64,000 bases of DNA from Cryobacterium lactosi (GTDB lineage Bacteria; Actinomycetota; Actinomycetes; Actinomycetales; Microbacteriaceae): assembly GCF_004403945.1 (NCBI RefSeq), contig NZ_SOHM01000042.1, positions 23,984-87,983 on the forward strand, in the 5' to 3' direction. The notes beneath the pieces are model-generated. The model worked only from the letters and a program-made list of their open reading frames with translations. It ran no database searches and was not told where the DNA came from. A program made the position numbers and the translations under genes. Positions 51,927 to 61,953 of the stretch are shown piece after piece. Within the stretch, counting starts at the first letter, position 1; each line of letters opens with the position of its first letter.

Positions 51927-53675
51927 GACTGCCAACCACCCAGATACAACCGCGCCGGTTCGCATTCTGATGGACCCCACGGATGACGTCCGGGTGACGG
52001 TGAGCCTGTTGGAGCGCCACGACCCAGCCCGCGGCCTCGTCGTGGTGCATCTCCCACGCCCGCTGCCATCAGCCCCACGACCTTCGCTTACGACGTCCTG
52101 GTCGCCCTCGAACGGCCGGTGACCCGGTTTAGGGCCGAGCATCTGACCGGAGTCGTACGGCCCTGGCAGGCCGTGGCCGTATGGATGGTCGCCGAGCACG
52201 TCACCGAGCTGATCGTGCTTCGCGCCGACCGGCTTCCAGCTGGCACCTGGAATCGCCTGATCGGGCTGTGCCGGCACACCGGAACCCGCCTGATGCTGGT
52301 CTGCCACACCCGACAGACCCCGGACCCCCTCGACGCGGTGCTGACCGGAATTTGTCACCGGGTGCTCACCGACTTGCCCGAGCCCCTTGCCCTGCACGAC
52401 CCGGCCGATCTGACACGGGTCATAGAGGAGTCGCAGCCTGGCCGCCGGGACACCGACGAGCTGCCGGCGCTGCCCGCCGCCGGCGTGGCACACTTCCGGG
52501 CCGAGGCGTACCGCCAGCTCGATCCCGCAGCTTTCGCACGGGACGATGCTGCCTACCAGCACGGTCAACAGACCGCCGATGACTGGTTGATCAGCCCCGC
52601 ACCCGAGGAAGTCTGGAATGGGACGGAGCACGTGCAACGGTTCCTCACCGCACTGGTACACGACAGCCCGACCCGCGCACACACCCTCGCCCGGCTGCGC
52701 GGGGCCCAAACCGCGTTCTTGGCACACGGGCTACTGCTGGGTCTTCCCCCGGCGCGCGATCTCATGGACGTCCTAAGCGGGCCGGGGCTGAACGCTCTGC
52801 CGGTCAGCCCGGACGTCCTGCAGAGGATCCGAACCGGTGTGGCCCACCCGATGGTCGCCGCAGGGGTTGTCACCGCACTGTTTAGCGGCATATCCCCGCA
52901 GGTGATGAGCTACACAGTCCTAGCCGACCAGCCCCCAGACCTCGCTGCTCTCCGACTGGTATGGCGGGCTCCGGCCACCAAAACGGCACCGAACCTGGTC
53001 GCTCAGACGGCACCGACAGTATCAACCTGGGCTGTTTTCCACGTTCCGGTCGCGGCGCGCCCGCTTCTACATGCCGCCGCGGACTTCGCCATGCGACAAC
53101 AACCCACGGACGCCCGCCAACGGCTAATCGAACCGCCGGCGGCGACGAAGAAACGGATCCAGGCCGCAGCAGCCCACTGCCAGATCGCGCTTCCAAGTGC
53201 GCCACCCACACTCGAGGCCGCCTGGCAGATCAGAGTCACTTGCACCCAGATCGACGCCCCAACCATTCGCCCCGCCGCTTCATACCCAGCAGGACAATCG
53301 CCGATGTCACGGTTCCTCGGCCAGCCCCGCACGCCGGTGTCGACCCGCCACGCTCCCGCCAAGAAACCGACGGCGAACGACCAGGCCCACGACCGGTGGC
53401 ACGGTCGACGGCCCCTGACCGCGGACACCGCCGCCAGTGTCCTCCACCTGATCCACGCCCACCTGGGCGACATCGCGCCCCACGGCCAGCATGGACGCCC
53501 CGCGGGACACAGCTGGCCACTGATCCGCCGCCAGCTCGCTCACTACCCGCGAGACCAAGACGGGAACCCCACCACCCTGGAACCCCACCCAGACGTCCTA
53601 TACGCCCTGGGCCTCACCGATCACCCAGCCCAGAACCTCCGCGAACGAACGTACGCGAGACATGAAGATCAGTAG
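51919..53675 (+). pseudogene. Third transposon gene, frameshifted
   Basis: GTG 51919 overlaps the ATPase stop and starts GETANHPDTTAPVRILMD, then DVRVTVSLLERHDPARGLVV. At about 52058-52070 the reading passes to another frame (one base lost), continuing AISPTTFAYDVLVALERP and then 518 open codons to 53675. The first 100 residues after the shift (TELIVLRADRLPAGTWNRLI, then RLMLVCHTRQTPD) have a P-loop-like strand pattern without a P-loop. No named family was recognised; by place it may be a target-selection or TniQ-like factor. The long second frame could still be made from GTG 52119. Confidence 0.6.
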
Positions 53676-53827
53676 CCCCTCCAACAGCTGGTCCTACCCT
53701 GCACGTGAGACGCCGGCCTGTTACTGACAGCCAAATGAGCAATCTACTGACATTGAGATGAGCATTCTCAGATCCTCAATTCGACCAGTTCATCCCATCA
53801 TCATCCGCCCTTCCCCAGGCCAAGCGG

Positions 53828-54721
53828 TCAAGCGAGGCCGAGGAATCCTTTCGCAAGCTCGACTAGGGAGCCAGCCACAACGTCGCTGGCGACAGCCGAA
53901 CTGAGCGTGATTGAGCCCCTCCTGACTCGTTCGAGAAAATGCTTCACCGCTGGCCCATCGACGCTCCGATCCGTTTCGACCGCTGTTGCGAACTCGTGGG
54001 CTGCGTCTGCAGTCAATCCGAGATCTTCCGCTTCTGACCTCAAGGCGGCCACGTCACCCACCGTCACGGAGCTGTGCTGCCGAACGGTCTCGCTACCAAT
54101 TGCTACGTTCGTGCCGTGCCCAGTGATGTTGTTCGTGATGTTGTTAACAGTCCGAGCGAGAGACGGTTCGGAATTCACCGTCGGCCCATCTACGGAGCCA
54201 GCGGCTGGGAAATCACTTTGAAGCTCGAGCGCGAAATCTAGGACGCGGGTCTTTACTGTGTCGATGAGTCCATGAATTCGCTGGCGAGGGATCACGTTGT
54301 GCGCGCTGAAGAGAACATGCATGTTCATGCGGAAGAAGCCGTCCCGCTCGTACTTCTGGACAAGCCATGCCGGCCACTCGCGCACTGCGTCGCTCTCGGC
54401 ACTGGCGAAGCTCTCCAGCTCTGAAATCGGCTGCCTTATCTCGACGCTGAACCATTCGAGGAAATCGTCACTTGCTCTTTGCAGGTTGTGTCGTATCTCC
54501 GACCGAGCTGGCCCCGCGAAGATCCCAAGCACTGAGGTGGCTTGAACACGGTAGTCCGGAAGCTCGCCATCGTCGGGATACCCGGAGAGTTCATGCTGCG
54601 CCCATGTAGAGATCTCGATTGCACCGAGGCGATGTGCCGCTACTCGTACCATCCGCAGTAGATCTGACGTGGAACGCGACTCACCCGTGCTCGCGTCAAT
54701 GATTTCATCCAGCAGTGTCAT
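53828..54721 (-). CDS. AbiTii-domain abortive-infection protein
   Basis: 297 residues. The N-terminal 190 residues match the AbiTii pattern: LLRMVRVAAHRLGAIEISTW, then ELSGYPDDGELPDYRVQATS, GIFAGPARSEIRHN and FRMNMHVLFSAHNVIPR. The C-terminal part carries SLARTVNNITNNITGHGTNV, a segment seen in other defence and immune-like proteins, and a final helical bundle. AbiTii proteins are associated with phage abortive infection. The gene is 57 bp from the transposon right end and beside a restriction-modification gene. Confidence 0.82.
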   Translation of the reverse strand: MTLLDEIIDASTGESRSTSDLLRMVRVAAHRLGAIEISTWAQHELSGYPDDGELPDYRVQATSVLGIFAGPARSEIRHNLQRASDDFLEWFSVEIRQPISELESFASAESDAVREWPAWLVQKYERDGFFRMNMHVLFSAHNVIPRQRIHGLIDTVKTRVLDFALELQSDFPAAGSVDGPTVNSEPSLARTVNNITNNITGHGTNVAIGSETVRQHSSVTVGDVAALRSEAEDLGLTADAAHEFATAVETDRSVDGPAVKHFLERVRRGSITLSSAVASDVVAGSLVELAKGFLGLA

Positions 54722-54801
54722 GGCTTCAAGCTAGCGGTCGGCGGCACCTCCCGAAAACGATCGTTTGTGGGCACCCAGGACGCCGTTTCATCGATCGGTA
54801 A

Positions 54802-54865
54802 GAGAGCGCGGAGTCCACTGCGGCTGACAACGCCCATCTTGATGCCAGTAATCGGCGGCCTGTGC
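54802..54865 (+). repeat. Degenerate second copy of the transposon left end
   Basis: This 64-bp stretch matches 49403-49466 at about 83% without gaps, in the same orientation. Shared parts include GCGCGGAG, CCACTGCGGCTGA, AACGCCCATCT/AATGCCCATCT and GGCGG. The match covers the first end repeat and also 22 bases outside the inverted repeat. It may mark an older insertion or a duplicated attachment site. Confidence 0.65.
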
Positions 54866-55074
54866 ACTTCCGTTCCGCCGGGAAGCACCCCAATCTCCGA
54901 GGCGGGTGTGACGCACAACTCTCGGAAGAGCGGTTGGGAGCGCGCCATCTGGGCGGATACTAACGGCCAGGTGCAGGTCGCGGAGGCCGGCACCCGTGAT
55001 CTTGTTCTGCGCCATGATGGAACTGTTGCCCAAGCATCCGTCGGTTACTTTGGGCGCACGACCAGGGGAGAAAC

Positions 55075-58000
55075 ATGCTCGATGATGGGGTGGCCGCAAT
55101 CGTGGCCCAGTTCGGCATCGAGATGAAGCAGCGCTTGGCCGGGGTCGGCGAGCCGGAGGAGGCGCTGCGCACCCCAATCGATCATCTGATGACGGCCATC
55201 GGGGCACTCATCGGCAAGACGACCATTCTCGACGGCGAAACCCACCTCAGCGAGATCAGTTCCCGCCCGGACTTCGCGGTGCGCGTCAAGGGTGCGGTGG
55301 TCGGCTACATCGAGGTGAAACAAGCGGGTCTAAGCCTCGATCCATCATCTTTCAGCGGCCACAACAAAGACCAGTGGAACCGTCTGAAAGACCTTCCGAA
55401 CCTCATCTACACAAACGGCACCGAGTGGCGTCTGTACCGGGCTGAAGACGAGCCCGCCCTGGTCGCCCAGCTCCTCGGCGGCCCAACCGTTCTTGCCGGC
55501 GCCGATCTCACGCCGGATACGACCTTCAGCCAACTCGTCATCGACTTCCTCAACTGGATCCCGGTTCCGATCCGCACCGTGCCAAAGCTCGTGCGCACGG
55601 TCGCCCCGATCACCCGGATGTTGCGCACCAAGGTGCTGGAGCAACTGATCATCGAGCACGCCAACGTGAAGAAGGGCGAGTTGGTCAGCAAACAGATTTT
55701 CCTCGGTCTCGCTGGCGACTGGCGCAAGCTACTCTTCCCGGATGCCTCAGACGAAGTCTTCGCAGATGGCTATGCCCAGACGGTGACGTTCGCCCTGCTG
55801 CTAGCCCGCACCGAGAAGATCGATCTGGAGGCAACGAGCCTGCACGAGGTCGGCCAGAAGCTCGGCACAGACCACTCACTCATGGGCAAGGCGTTGCAAC
55901 TCCTCACCCAGGATGTCGTTGGTGACTTCGTCCCGACCATCGACCTGCTAAGGCGGGTAATCGGCGCCGTGAACTGGGATGCGGTGCGCAAGAACAAGGA
56001 CACCTACCTGCACCTATACGAGAATTTCCTCACCGAGTACGACCCTGCGCTGCGCAGGGCGACTGGCACCTACTACACGCCGCACGAGGTCGTCGACCAG
56101 ATGGTGCGTCTGGCCGAGGAGGCCCTGGTTACGAAACTCGGCAAGCCGAGGGGCTTTCTTGACCCGAGCGTCACCACTATCGACCCCGCGATGGGTACCG
56201 GAACTTTCCTGCACTCGATCATCGAGCACGTCGCTGAGAACGTGGCGAAGTCTGAGGGTCCCGGCGCCGTGCCCGGAACAATCACCGAGCTGGCCTCCCG
56301 GCTGATTGGGTTCGAGTTGCAGCTCGGCTCGTACGCCGTCGCAGAGTTGCGCACCACGGACCTCCTGAAGAGCTACGACGCCAATCCGCCGACAGAAGGC
56401 ATGCGGATGTTTGTGGCCGACACCCTCTCTGATCCCCACGCGGCCGAAGCGCAGCTCGGTTCTGGCCTCGGCGCGATCTCCGAGAGCAAGCGTCGGGCGA
56501 ACAAGATCAAGACGGATGTTCCGGTCACCGTGGTGATCGGAAACCCGCCCTACGGCGACAAGGCCGAGGGTATGGGTGGCTGGGTTGAGAAGGGGGCGTC
56601 GGGGCTGCTGGCTCCGTTGGATGCTTTTCGGCTCGAGGGCAACGGGCTCACGGAATATGTGCTCAAGAACCTGTACATCTACTTCTGGCGTTGGGCCACT
56701 TGGAAAGTGTTTGAGTCCATTCCGGAAGATCAGGCAGGCGTCATCTGTTTCATTTCGACCGCGGGGTATCTACGTGGACCTGGATTCAAAGGGATGCGAG
56801 AGTATCTGCGGCGCGAGGCTGACGAAGGGTGGATTATCGACCTGACGCCGGAAGGGCAGACGCCTGACGTACCGACACGAATATTTCCCGGGGTGCGGCA
56901 ACCGTTAGCAATCGGCATCTTTGTCAGGAAGACCGTCACCGATGTGAGCCGCCCGGCAAGCATCTGGTATCAATCCCTTGAGGGTCGGCAGTCAGAGAAG
57001 TTTGAGCTGCTCAAAGGAGTGACGCTCTCGAGTGGCTGGCTGCCTACACGAGAAGGATGGAGCGAACCCCTAACTCCGAGTGGAGGTGACTGGGATAGCT
57101 GGGCTGGCATGAGTGACGTGTTCCCTTGGGTAAGTCCGGGCACGCAGCCGGGTCACACATGGGTCTACTCCCCGTTGCGAGCTACGCTCCAACAGCGCTG
57201 GGGAGAGGTTGTGACAGAGACAAACCCCATCCGCAAAGCAGAATTGTTCAAGGAAACGCGCGATTCGACGCTGCGAGCCGTCAAGCGACCGCTTGGGGGC
57301 CCCGATGTTCTTGCGTCAACTCACCCATTCCTTGATGAGGAGACGCTCAGCCCGACCTTTGTCCGGGTCGCAATTCGTTCATTTGACCGCCAATGGGTTC
57401 TGTCAGATGCGCGGCTCTTTCATGCTCCCGCTCCCGATCTGTGGCACGGGAGATCGGCCGCTCAAATCTTCACGACTGAGCAGCATGCGCACGAGCTGAA
57501 GGACGGTCCTGGGCTAACCTTTCTGTCGGTTGTTCCTGATAAGCACCATTTCAACGGCCGGGGAGGACGCGCCCTCCCGCTGCTGCACCCGGACGGAACC
57601 CCGAACCTAGCGCCGGGACTGCTCGAGGCACTCGCAGCATCTCTCGATCAAGAAATCGGCCACCAAGACGTGCTGGCATACATCGCCGGCGTGCTGTCGC
57701 ATCCGGCATTCACTGCCACGTTCGAAGAGGAGCTCACGACGCCGGGAGTGCGGGTTCCGATCACGAAAGACCCGATATTGTGGCAGCGCGCCGTCGAACT
57801 TGGACGCGAGGTCGTTTGGTTGCACACCTACGGGGAGTCGTTTGTTGACCACACTGACGGTCGCGAAGAGGGCAACGTCCGCTCCAACTGGCCGGTCGAA
57901 CTGCAGCCGCTCAGCCTGGAGGGCGTCAGAGAACTGCCGATCAAGCACTTCTACGATGAAGCGAATCACTCCATCTATTTCACGGGGGAGGACGGCTCCC

Positions 58001-58380
58001 GCAACGGCGTCTGGGGTCCGGTCGACAAGGCAACGTTCGACTACACGGTCGGTGGCATGAACGTGATCGGTAGTTGGTTCAAGTACCGCAAGAAGAACCC
58101 GGGTGGAAAGAAGACGAGCCCGCTCGATGACATCCACGTGACCGAGTGGCCGCACGAGTGGAGCCTCGAGTTCACCGAACTCCTAACAGTGCTCATGCGA
58201 CTCGTCTCGCTCGAGCCGGCGCAGGCCGCGCTTTTGGAGGAGATCTTGGCCGGTGAGGTGAGCACGATGGCCGAGCTGAAGGATTCCGGGGTCAAATGGC
58301 CGCAGTCTCGCGACGACCGCAGGCCGCGCCGCAAGCCAGTCGAAAGCGATTCGTCGCAGCTCGACATCCCTGATGAATAA
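55075..58380 (+). CDS. Single-chain restriction-modification enzyme (type IIG/ISP-like)
   Basis: 1101 residues. The N-terminal nuclease-like domain has SRPDFAVRVKGAVVGYIEVK (D...ExK) near residue 64-84. The methyltransferase part has TIDPAMGTGTFLHSIIEH near 368 (motif I, AdoMet) and VVIGNPPYGDKAEG near 485 (catalytic NPPY), the mark of N6-adenine methylases. The last 400 residues probably recognise the target, as in type ISP and IIG enzymes. No helicase DEAD motif was seen between nuclease and methylase, so IIG fits better than classical ISP. ATG 55075 follows GGGGAGAA. It protects the element and restricts foreign DNA. Confidence 0.82.
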   Translation: MLDDGVAAIVAQFGIEMKQRLAGVGEPEEALRTPIDHLMTAIGALIGKTTILDGETHLSEISSRPDFAVRVKGAVVGYIEVKQAGLSLDPSSFSGHNKDQWNRLKDLPNLIYTNGTEWRLYRAEDEPALVAQLLGGPTVLAGADLTPDTTFSQLVIDFLNWIPVPIRTVPKLVRTVAPITRMLRTKVLEQLIIEHANVKKGELVSKQIFLGLAGDWRKLLFPDASDEVFADGYAQTVTFALLLARTEKIDLEATSLHEVGQKLGTDHSLMGKALQLLTQDVVGDFVPTIDLLRRVIGAVNWDAVRKNKDTYLHLYENFLTEYDPALRRATGTYYTPHEVVDQMVRLAEEALVTKLGKPRGFLDPSVTTIDPAMGTGTFLHSIIEHVAENVAKSEGPGAVPGTITELASRLIGFELQLGSYAVAELRTTDLLKSYDANPPTEGMRMFVADTLSDPHAAEAQLGSGLGAISESKRRANKIKTDVPVTVVIGNPPYGDKAEGMGGWVEKGASGLLAPLDAFRLEGNGLTEYVLKNLYIYFWRWATWKVFESIPEDQAGVICFISTAGYLRGPGFKGMREYLRREADEGWIIDLTPEGQTPDVPTRIFPGVRQPLAIGIFVRKTVTDVSRPASIWYQSLEGRQSEKFELLKGVTLSSGWLPTREGWSEPLTPSGGDWDSWAGMSDVFPWVSPGTQPGHTWVYSPLRATLQQRWGEVVTETNPIRKAELFKETRDSTLRAVKRPLGGPDVLASTHPFLDEETLSPTFVRVAIRSFDRQWVLSDARLFHAPAPDLWHGRSAAQIFTTEQHAHELKDGPGLTFLSVVPDKHHFNGRGGRALPLLHPDGTPNLAPGLLEALAASLDQEIGHQDVLAYIAGVLSHPAFTATFEEELTTPGVRVPITKDPILWQRAVELGREVVWLHTYGESFVDHTDGREEGNVRSNWPVELQPLSLEGVRELPIKHFYDEANHSIYFTGEDGSRNGVWGPVDKATFDYTVGGMNVIGSWFKYRKKNPGGKKTSPLDDIHVTEWPHEWSLEFTELLTVLMRLVSLEPAQAALLEEILAGEVSTMAELKDSGVKWPQSRDDRRPRRKPVESDSSQLDIPDE

Positions 58381-58667
58381 GGCCTCCGTCATGTATCGGC
58401 CCGTAGATCCGACCTCGTCTGTCACCAGAGGCCGATATGTGCGGCTCGGTAATCCCTGTTGGCTTCTACCGTGTCTCGTCGAACCTGCTGATAGATCGGT
58501 TCTTAGAACCAGTGCCCGGACGCATTCGAGATGTCCGGTTGAGGTACACCCAAACTGGGCGCTAACTCGTTGGTTGAAGACTGTCAGTTGGGGATCCAAT
58601 TTCGACCTCACAGCATCGCCGAGTGCCGGGTCTAAGCGTTCAACCTGACAGAAGTCTCTCGCGCAGG

Positions 58668-59405
58668 CTAGACCACGCCTGAGGCCCCGAGCAGAACGCC
58701 GATCCCGTACGTGGCGGCGAGGGCAAGCGCGCCGCCGATCACGACGCGCAGGGTGGCCCGCCGTGGCGAGCTGCCGCCGATGCGAGCGGAGAGGGCGCCG
58801 GTGGCCGCGAGGGCGAGCAGTACCGCCACAAAGGTGACCGGCACCCGCCACCCCTCCGGGGGCAACAGGATGGCCAACATCGGCAGGATGCCGCCGATCG
58901 TGAATGCGGCGGCGGAGGCGGCCGCGGCGTGCCAAGGGCTCACCACATCGGTCTGGTCGATGTTGAGCTCGGCCGAGAGGTGGGCGGCGAGGGCGTCGTG
59001 CTCGGTGAGTTCCACGGCCACCTGCCGGGCGGTCGTCTCGGTCAGTCCCTTGGCCAGGTAGAGGGCGGCGAGTTCATCGAGTTCTTCGGCCGGCATCTCC
59101 TGCAGTTCCCGCCGTTCGGTGGCGATCATCGCCCGTTCGCTGTCGCTCTGACTGCTCACCGAGACGTATTCGCCGAGGGCCATCGAGATCGCCCCGCCCA
59201 CGAGGCCGGCGAGGCCGGCCGTGAGGATCGGGGCGGTGGCGGTAGTCGCTCCCGCGACGCCCACCACGATCGCGGCGACCGAGACGATGCCGTCGTTGGC
59301 GCCGAGCACGCCGGCGCGCAGCCAGTTGAGCCGCTGTGCCACCCCGTCGCGGTGCGGCTCGTCGGGATGAAAACGGGGCACGTTCGAATAACCCTCTGCA
59401 GACAT
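58668..59405 (-). CDS. VIT1/CCC1-family metal transporter
   Basis: 245 residues from ATG 59405; the open frame reaches 59612 without family sequence. RAGVLGANDGIVSVAAIVVG near residue 28 is the first membrane helix with the family Asp. ISMALGEYVSVSSQSDSERA near 72 is the second. A metal-binding helical arm (RRELQEMPAEELDELAALYL and LTEHDALAAHLSAE) and three C-terminal helices follow. These proteins move iron or manganese across the membrane. Divergent from the CDF gene. Confidence 0.88.
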   Translation of the reverse strand: MSAEGYSNVPRFHPDEPHRDGVAQRLNWLRAGVLGANDGIVSVAAIVVGVAGATTATAPILTAGLAGLVGGAISMALGEYVSVSSQSDSERAMIATERRELQEMPAEELDELAALYLAKGLTETTARQVAVELTEHDALAAHLSAELNIDQTDVVSPWHAAAASAAAFTIGGILPMLAILLPPEGWRVPVTFVAVLLALAATGALSARIGGSSPRRATLRVVIGGALALAATYGIGVLLGASGVV

Positions 59406-59542
59406 ACCCCCACTCAAGCACTGAACCGGTGAACAGTGACCTGCCGACGACGACAGCCCGGACGAGCGGCTAAGAATCCTGGAAGAAACGGGCGGGATCC
59501 TAGGAAGAGTCAGCACCAGTCCTCTCCCAGAATCGAGTCTCG

Positions 59543-60358
59543 ATGTCGCTCCGCACGGCACCATTCGACACCATCGACGGAGCGCGCCCGCCCGCGAGCG
59601 CGTCATCCGCACCCGTCGCCGGTAATTTCTCGGATGCGCTCACCGCTGTGCCGCTCTGGATCGCTTTCATCCTCGGCCGGCGCGCCGCATCCTGCCGCTA
59701 CACCTTCGGGTTGGGCAGGGCCGAGGACCTCGCCGGACTTTTCATCGTCATGGTTGTCGCACTGTCCGCCGTGGTCGCGGCCTGGCAGTCGATCGCGCGC
59801 CTTCTCGACCCACATCCGCTCGAGAATCTCTGGTGGGTCGTAGCCGCCGGCATCATCGGTTTTGCGGGCAACGAGGCCGTCGCGGTCTACCGCATCCGAG
59901 TGGGTCAGCGAATAGGCTCGGCGGCGTTGGTCGCTGACGGCGTCCATGCCCGGACCGACGGCTTCACTTACCTCGCGGTGGTCGCCGGCGCCATCGGTGC
60001 CATGCTCGGATTCCCTTTGGCCGACCCAATCGTCGGCATTCTCATCTCCGGTGCGATCATCGTGCTGCTCTTGGGCACCGTACGGAGCATTGGTCGGCGG
60101 CTTTTAGACGGCATCGAACCCGAACTGGTTGATCGTGCCAGGGGTGTCCTGCTCGCAGTGTCGGGCATCACGGCAGTCGATCGACTGCAGCTGCGCTGGG
60201 TGGGTCACCGACTCCAGGGCACCGCGATCGTTGCGATTAATGCGACAACGACAGCCGCAGCCGCATCCATCGTTCACGATGCGCAGCACGCGCTGGAACA
60301 CGCGCTGCCCAACCTCGACGACTTCCTCATCGCTCAACACGCCCACAGCGCCGATTAG
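59543..60358 (+). pseudogene. CDF-family cation efflux gene missing its first helix
   Basis: From NFSDALTAVPLWIAFILGRR onward the sequence is a normal cation diffusion facilitator: YTFGLGRAEDLAGLFIVMVV, ADGVHARTDGFTYLAVV (HxxxD zinc site) and the cytoplasmic C-terminal domain with RLQLRWVGHRLQGT. The N-terminal 40-60 residues with the first membrane helix and the start of the first HxxxD site are absent. They are replaced by about 27 unrelated residues (RTAPFDTIDGARPPASASSA). A deletion near 59620 is the simplest reason. It might still be made from ATG 59543, but function is doubtful. Confidence 0.7.
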
Positions 60359-60613
60359 TAGACGGCGGTTCCATGACGTGGTCCCTCCTAAATTAGGCTT
60401 TCGTCACCAGACAGCTCCTGTGGAACTCGAGCTCGAGCGGATTGCTGCCCATCAGCTCAACCGCGACGATGTCCGGCCGGCGCGCACCGCTACCTCTCTG
60501 GGGTGTGCCAATTGATAACCCATCGAACGGCACACACATTTGAGCGCCCAAGAGCCGCGCTCTCGCACCGGCACACCGAAGTGCACCGGTACGGGGAGCG
60601 CTCCTTCTTGGGT

Positions 60614-61228
60614 TTAGCTAGCGTTTAGAAGGCCTGTCATGACCTTGATCTCGGCGGTCTGGCTCGTGATGATGTTCCTGGCCAGCGTCACCGCGTCAGG
60701 ACTTTGGCCGTCTTCGACTTCGTCCGTGGCCATGTCAATGGCGCCTTCGTGATGTTGAATCATTTGGTCCAAGAAGATGCGTCCCGCGTCGGCGCCGGTG
60801 GCTGATTCCAGCTCGGACATATCGCCGTCCGACATCATGCCATTTCCGTGATCCATGTCATCCATCATGTCGTTCGGGTCTCCGACCCCCCAGACATCGA
60901 GCCAGCCTTCCATCTGGGTTATCTCGGGTTGCTGAGCGTCTTTGATCTTCTGCGCAAGTGCGGTGATCTGAGAGTCGATGCCGCTCTTGTTGATGACCAT
61001 GTCCGCCATCTCCACGGCCTGCTGGTGATGGGGAATCATCATCATGGTGAACATGACATCAGCGTTGTTGTGTGCGTCCGACGGGGACGGCGACGAAGCA
61101 GCGCCAGGGCTGGATGATTCGTTCTGCCCCATGCCGTTGCCGGGCATGGCTGGCGTGGTTGTGCAGCCTGCGAGCAGGGCCGTTGCGATGGCTGCGGTCG
61201 TTGCGAGCGCGATAGTGCGAGTAGTCAT
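60614..61228 (-). CDS. DUF305-family lipoprotein, metal-response associated
   Basis: 204 residues from ATG 61228. Signal and lipobox TRTIALATTAAIATALLAGC. The DUF305 core has VMFTMMMIPHHQQAVEMADM near residue 65 and FLDQMIQHHEGAIDMATDE near 155, two HH-containing helices rich in Met and His. Such proteins are exported and often adjoin copper-resistance genes. The neighbouring DUF6153 and CueP-like genes agree with a copper role. Confidence 0.88.
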   Translation of the reverse strand: MTTRTIALATTAAIATALLAGCTTTPAMPGNGMGQNESSSPGAASSPSPSDAHNNADVMFTMMMIPHHQQAVEMADMVINKSGIDSQITALAQKIKDAQQPEITQMEGWLDVWGVGDPNDMMDDMDHGNGMMSDGDMSELESATGADAGRIFLDQMIQHHEGAIDMATDEVEDGQSPDAVTLARNIITSQTAEIKVMTGLLNAS

Positions 61229-61295
61229 TGTTCTTCTCTTTCGATCAGGTCGTAGTGCGGTCCGAGTGATGTGCTGGATGAGCTGGGGATGCACA

Positions 61296-61721
61296 TCAGA
61301 CCCGACTGATCGACAAGATGATGAGAGATGGAGGCGGTAAGGAGAATGACCAGCCCGGCGAGCTGGATCGGACGATGGCACGAGCACCCGGGGGAGCGAG
61401 CGGTCGGTTCATCGCTGCAGTGACGGGAGCTAGGAGCGCTGTGATGCTCAGGAGGGCCAGGACGCACTCGAGCATTGTCATAGACCATGGCGTGGAGTTC
61501 GATGCGATGTCGCCATCCCCTGTAGAGGTAGCGTCGTCAAGCGGGTGGGCGTTATGACTCATGCTTTGCATCGGGGAGCCCACATCGTGGTCAACGTTGA
61601 TGGTGTGCATCGCGAGTAGTCCGCCGATTATCGCGACGGCGAGGGCAAACGTGGTCGCGTACGCGCGCCAGACGGGAGACCGCGGCGCAGATACCAACAA
61701 GTTCTCCTCTGTCGTCAACAC
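61296..61721 (-). CDS. DUF6153-like membrane protein
   Basis: 141 residues from GTG 61721, with GGGAGG five bases upstream; the frame reaches 61865 without family sequence. Membrane segments lie at about 21-40 (ATTFALAVAIIGGLLAMHTI) and 90-110 (MTMLECVLALLSITALLAPV), separated by a His/Met/Asp-rich loop. This resembles DUF6153 proteins that accompany DUF305 lipoproteins in actinobacterial copper clusters. It precedes the DUF305 gene by 67 bp on the same strand. Confidence 0.65.
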   Translation of the reverse strand: MLTTEENLLVSAPRSPVWRAYATTFALAVAIIGGLLAMHTINVDHDVGSPMQSMSHNAHPLDDATSTGDGDIASNSTPWSMTMLECVLALLSITALLAPVTAAMNRPLAPPGARAIVRSSSPGWSFSLPPPSLIILSISRV

Positions 61722-61953
61722 GGCCACCTCCCTGTTGGGCACACTACCCGAGAAGCCCGGATACCCCCTGGGTGTATAGAGACCGTCGGGCACCGATCTC
61801 GGCCGGATCGAAGAGACCAGAACGCGAAAGCGACGCGATCTGGCGCACGCCACCACCACCGCCACGATGGGGCCACCGCGCCGAAACTGGGATTCTTCCG
61901 CGCCAGGTCTTTAGTCACTGCGGCGGCCGAACCGATGCGCCCACGCTAGAAGA

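Larger units (their letters stand above)
49425..53771 (+). mobile_element. Three-gene Mu-type transposon
   Basis: Ends are inverted repeats: left CTGAGAATGCCCATCTC from 49425, right (reversed) CTGAGAATGCTCATCTC from 53771. Each end carries further copies of a 17-bp motif GCYCATYTCGAYGTCAG: left at 49433-49449, 49465-49481 and 49488-49504, right at 53724-53740 and 53747-53763; two of the gaps are 23 bp. Such repeated transposase sites are typical of IS21 and Tn7/Tn5053-like elements. Inside are an intact DDE transposase, an AAA ATPase with a stop codon and a third gene with a frameshift. No target duplication was found at the two borders. Confidence 0.75.

Noticed and set aside
58183..58935. 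Minus-strand 250-codon frame spanning the gap after the restriction gene
   Set aside because: Its first part is a shadow of the VIT1-like gene and its last part of the restriction gene; the middle shows no family and no start signal.
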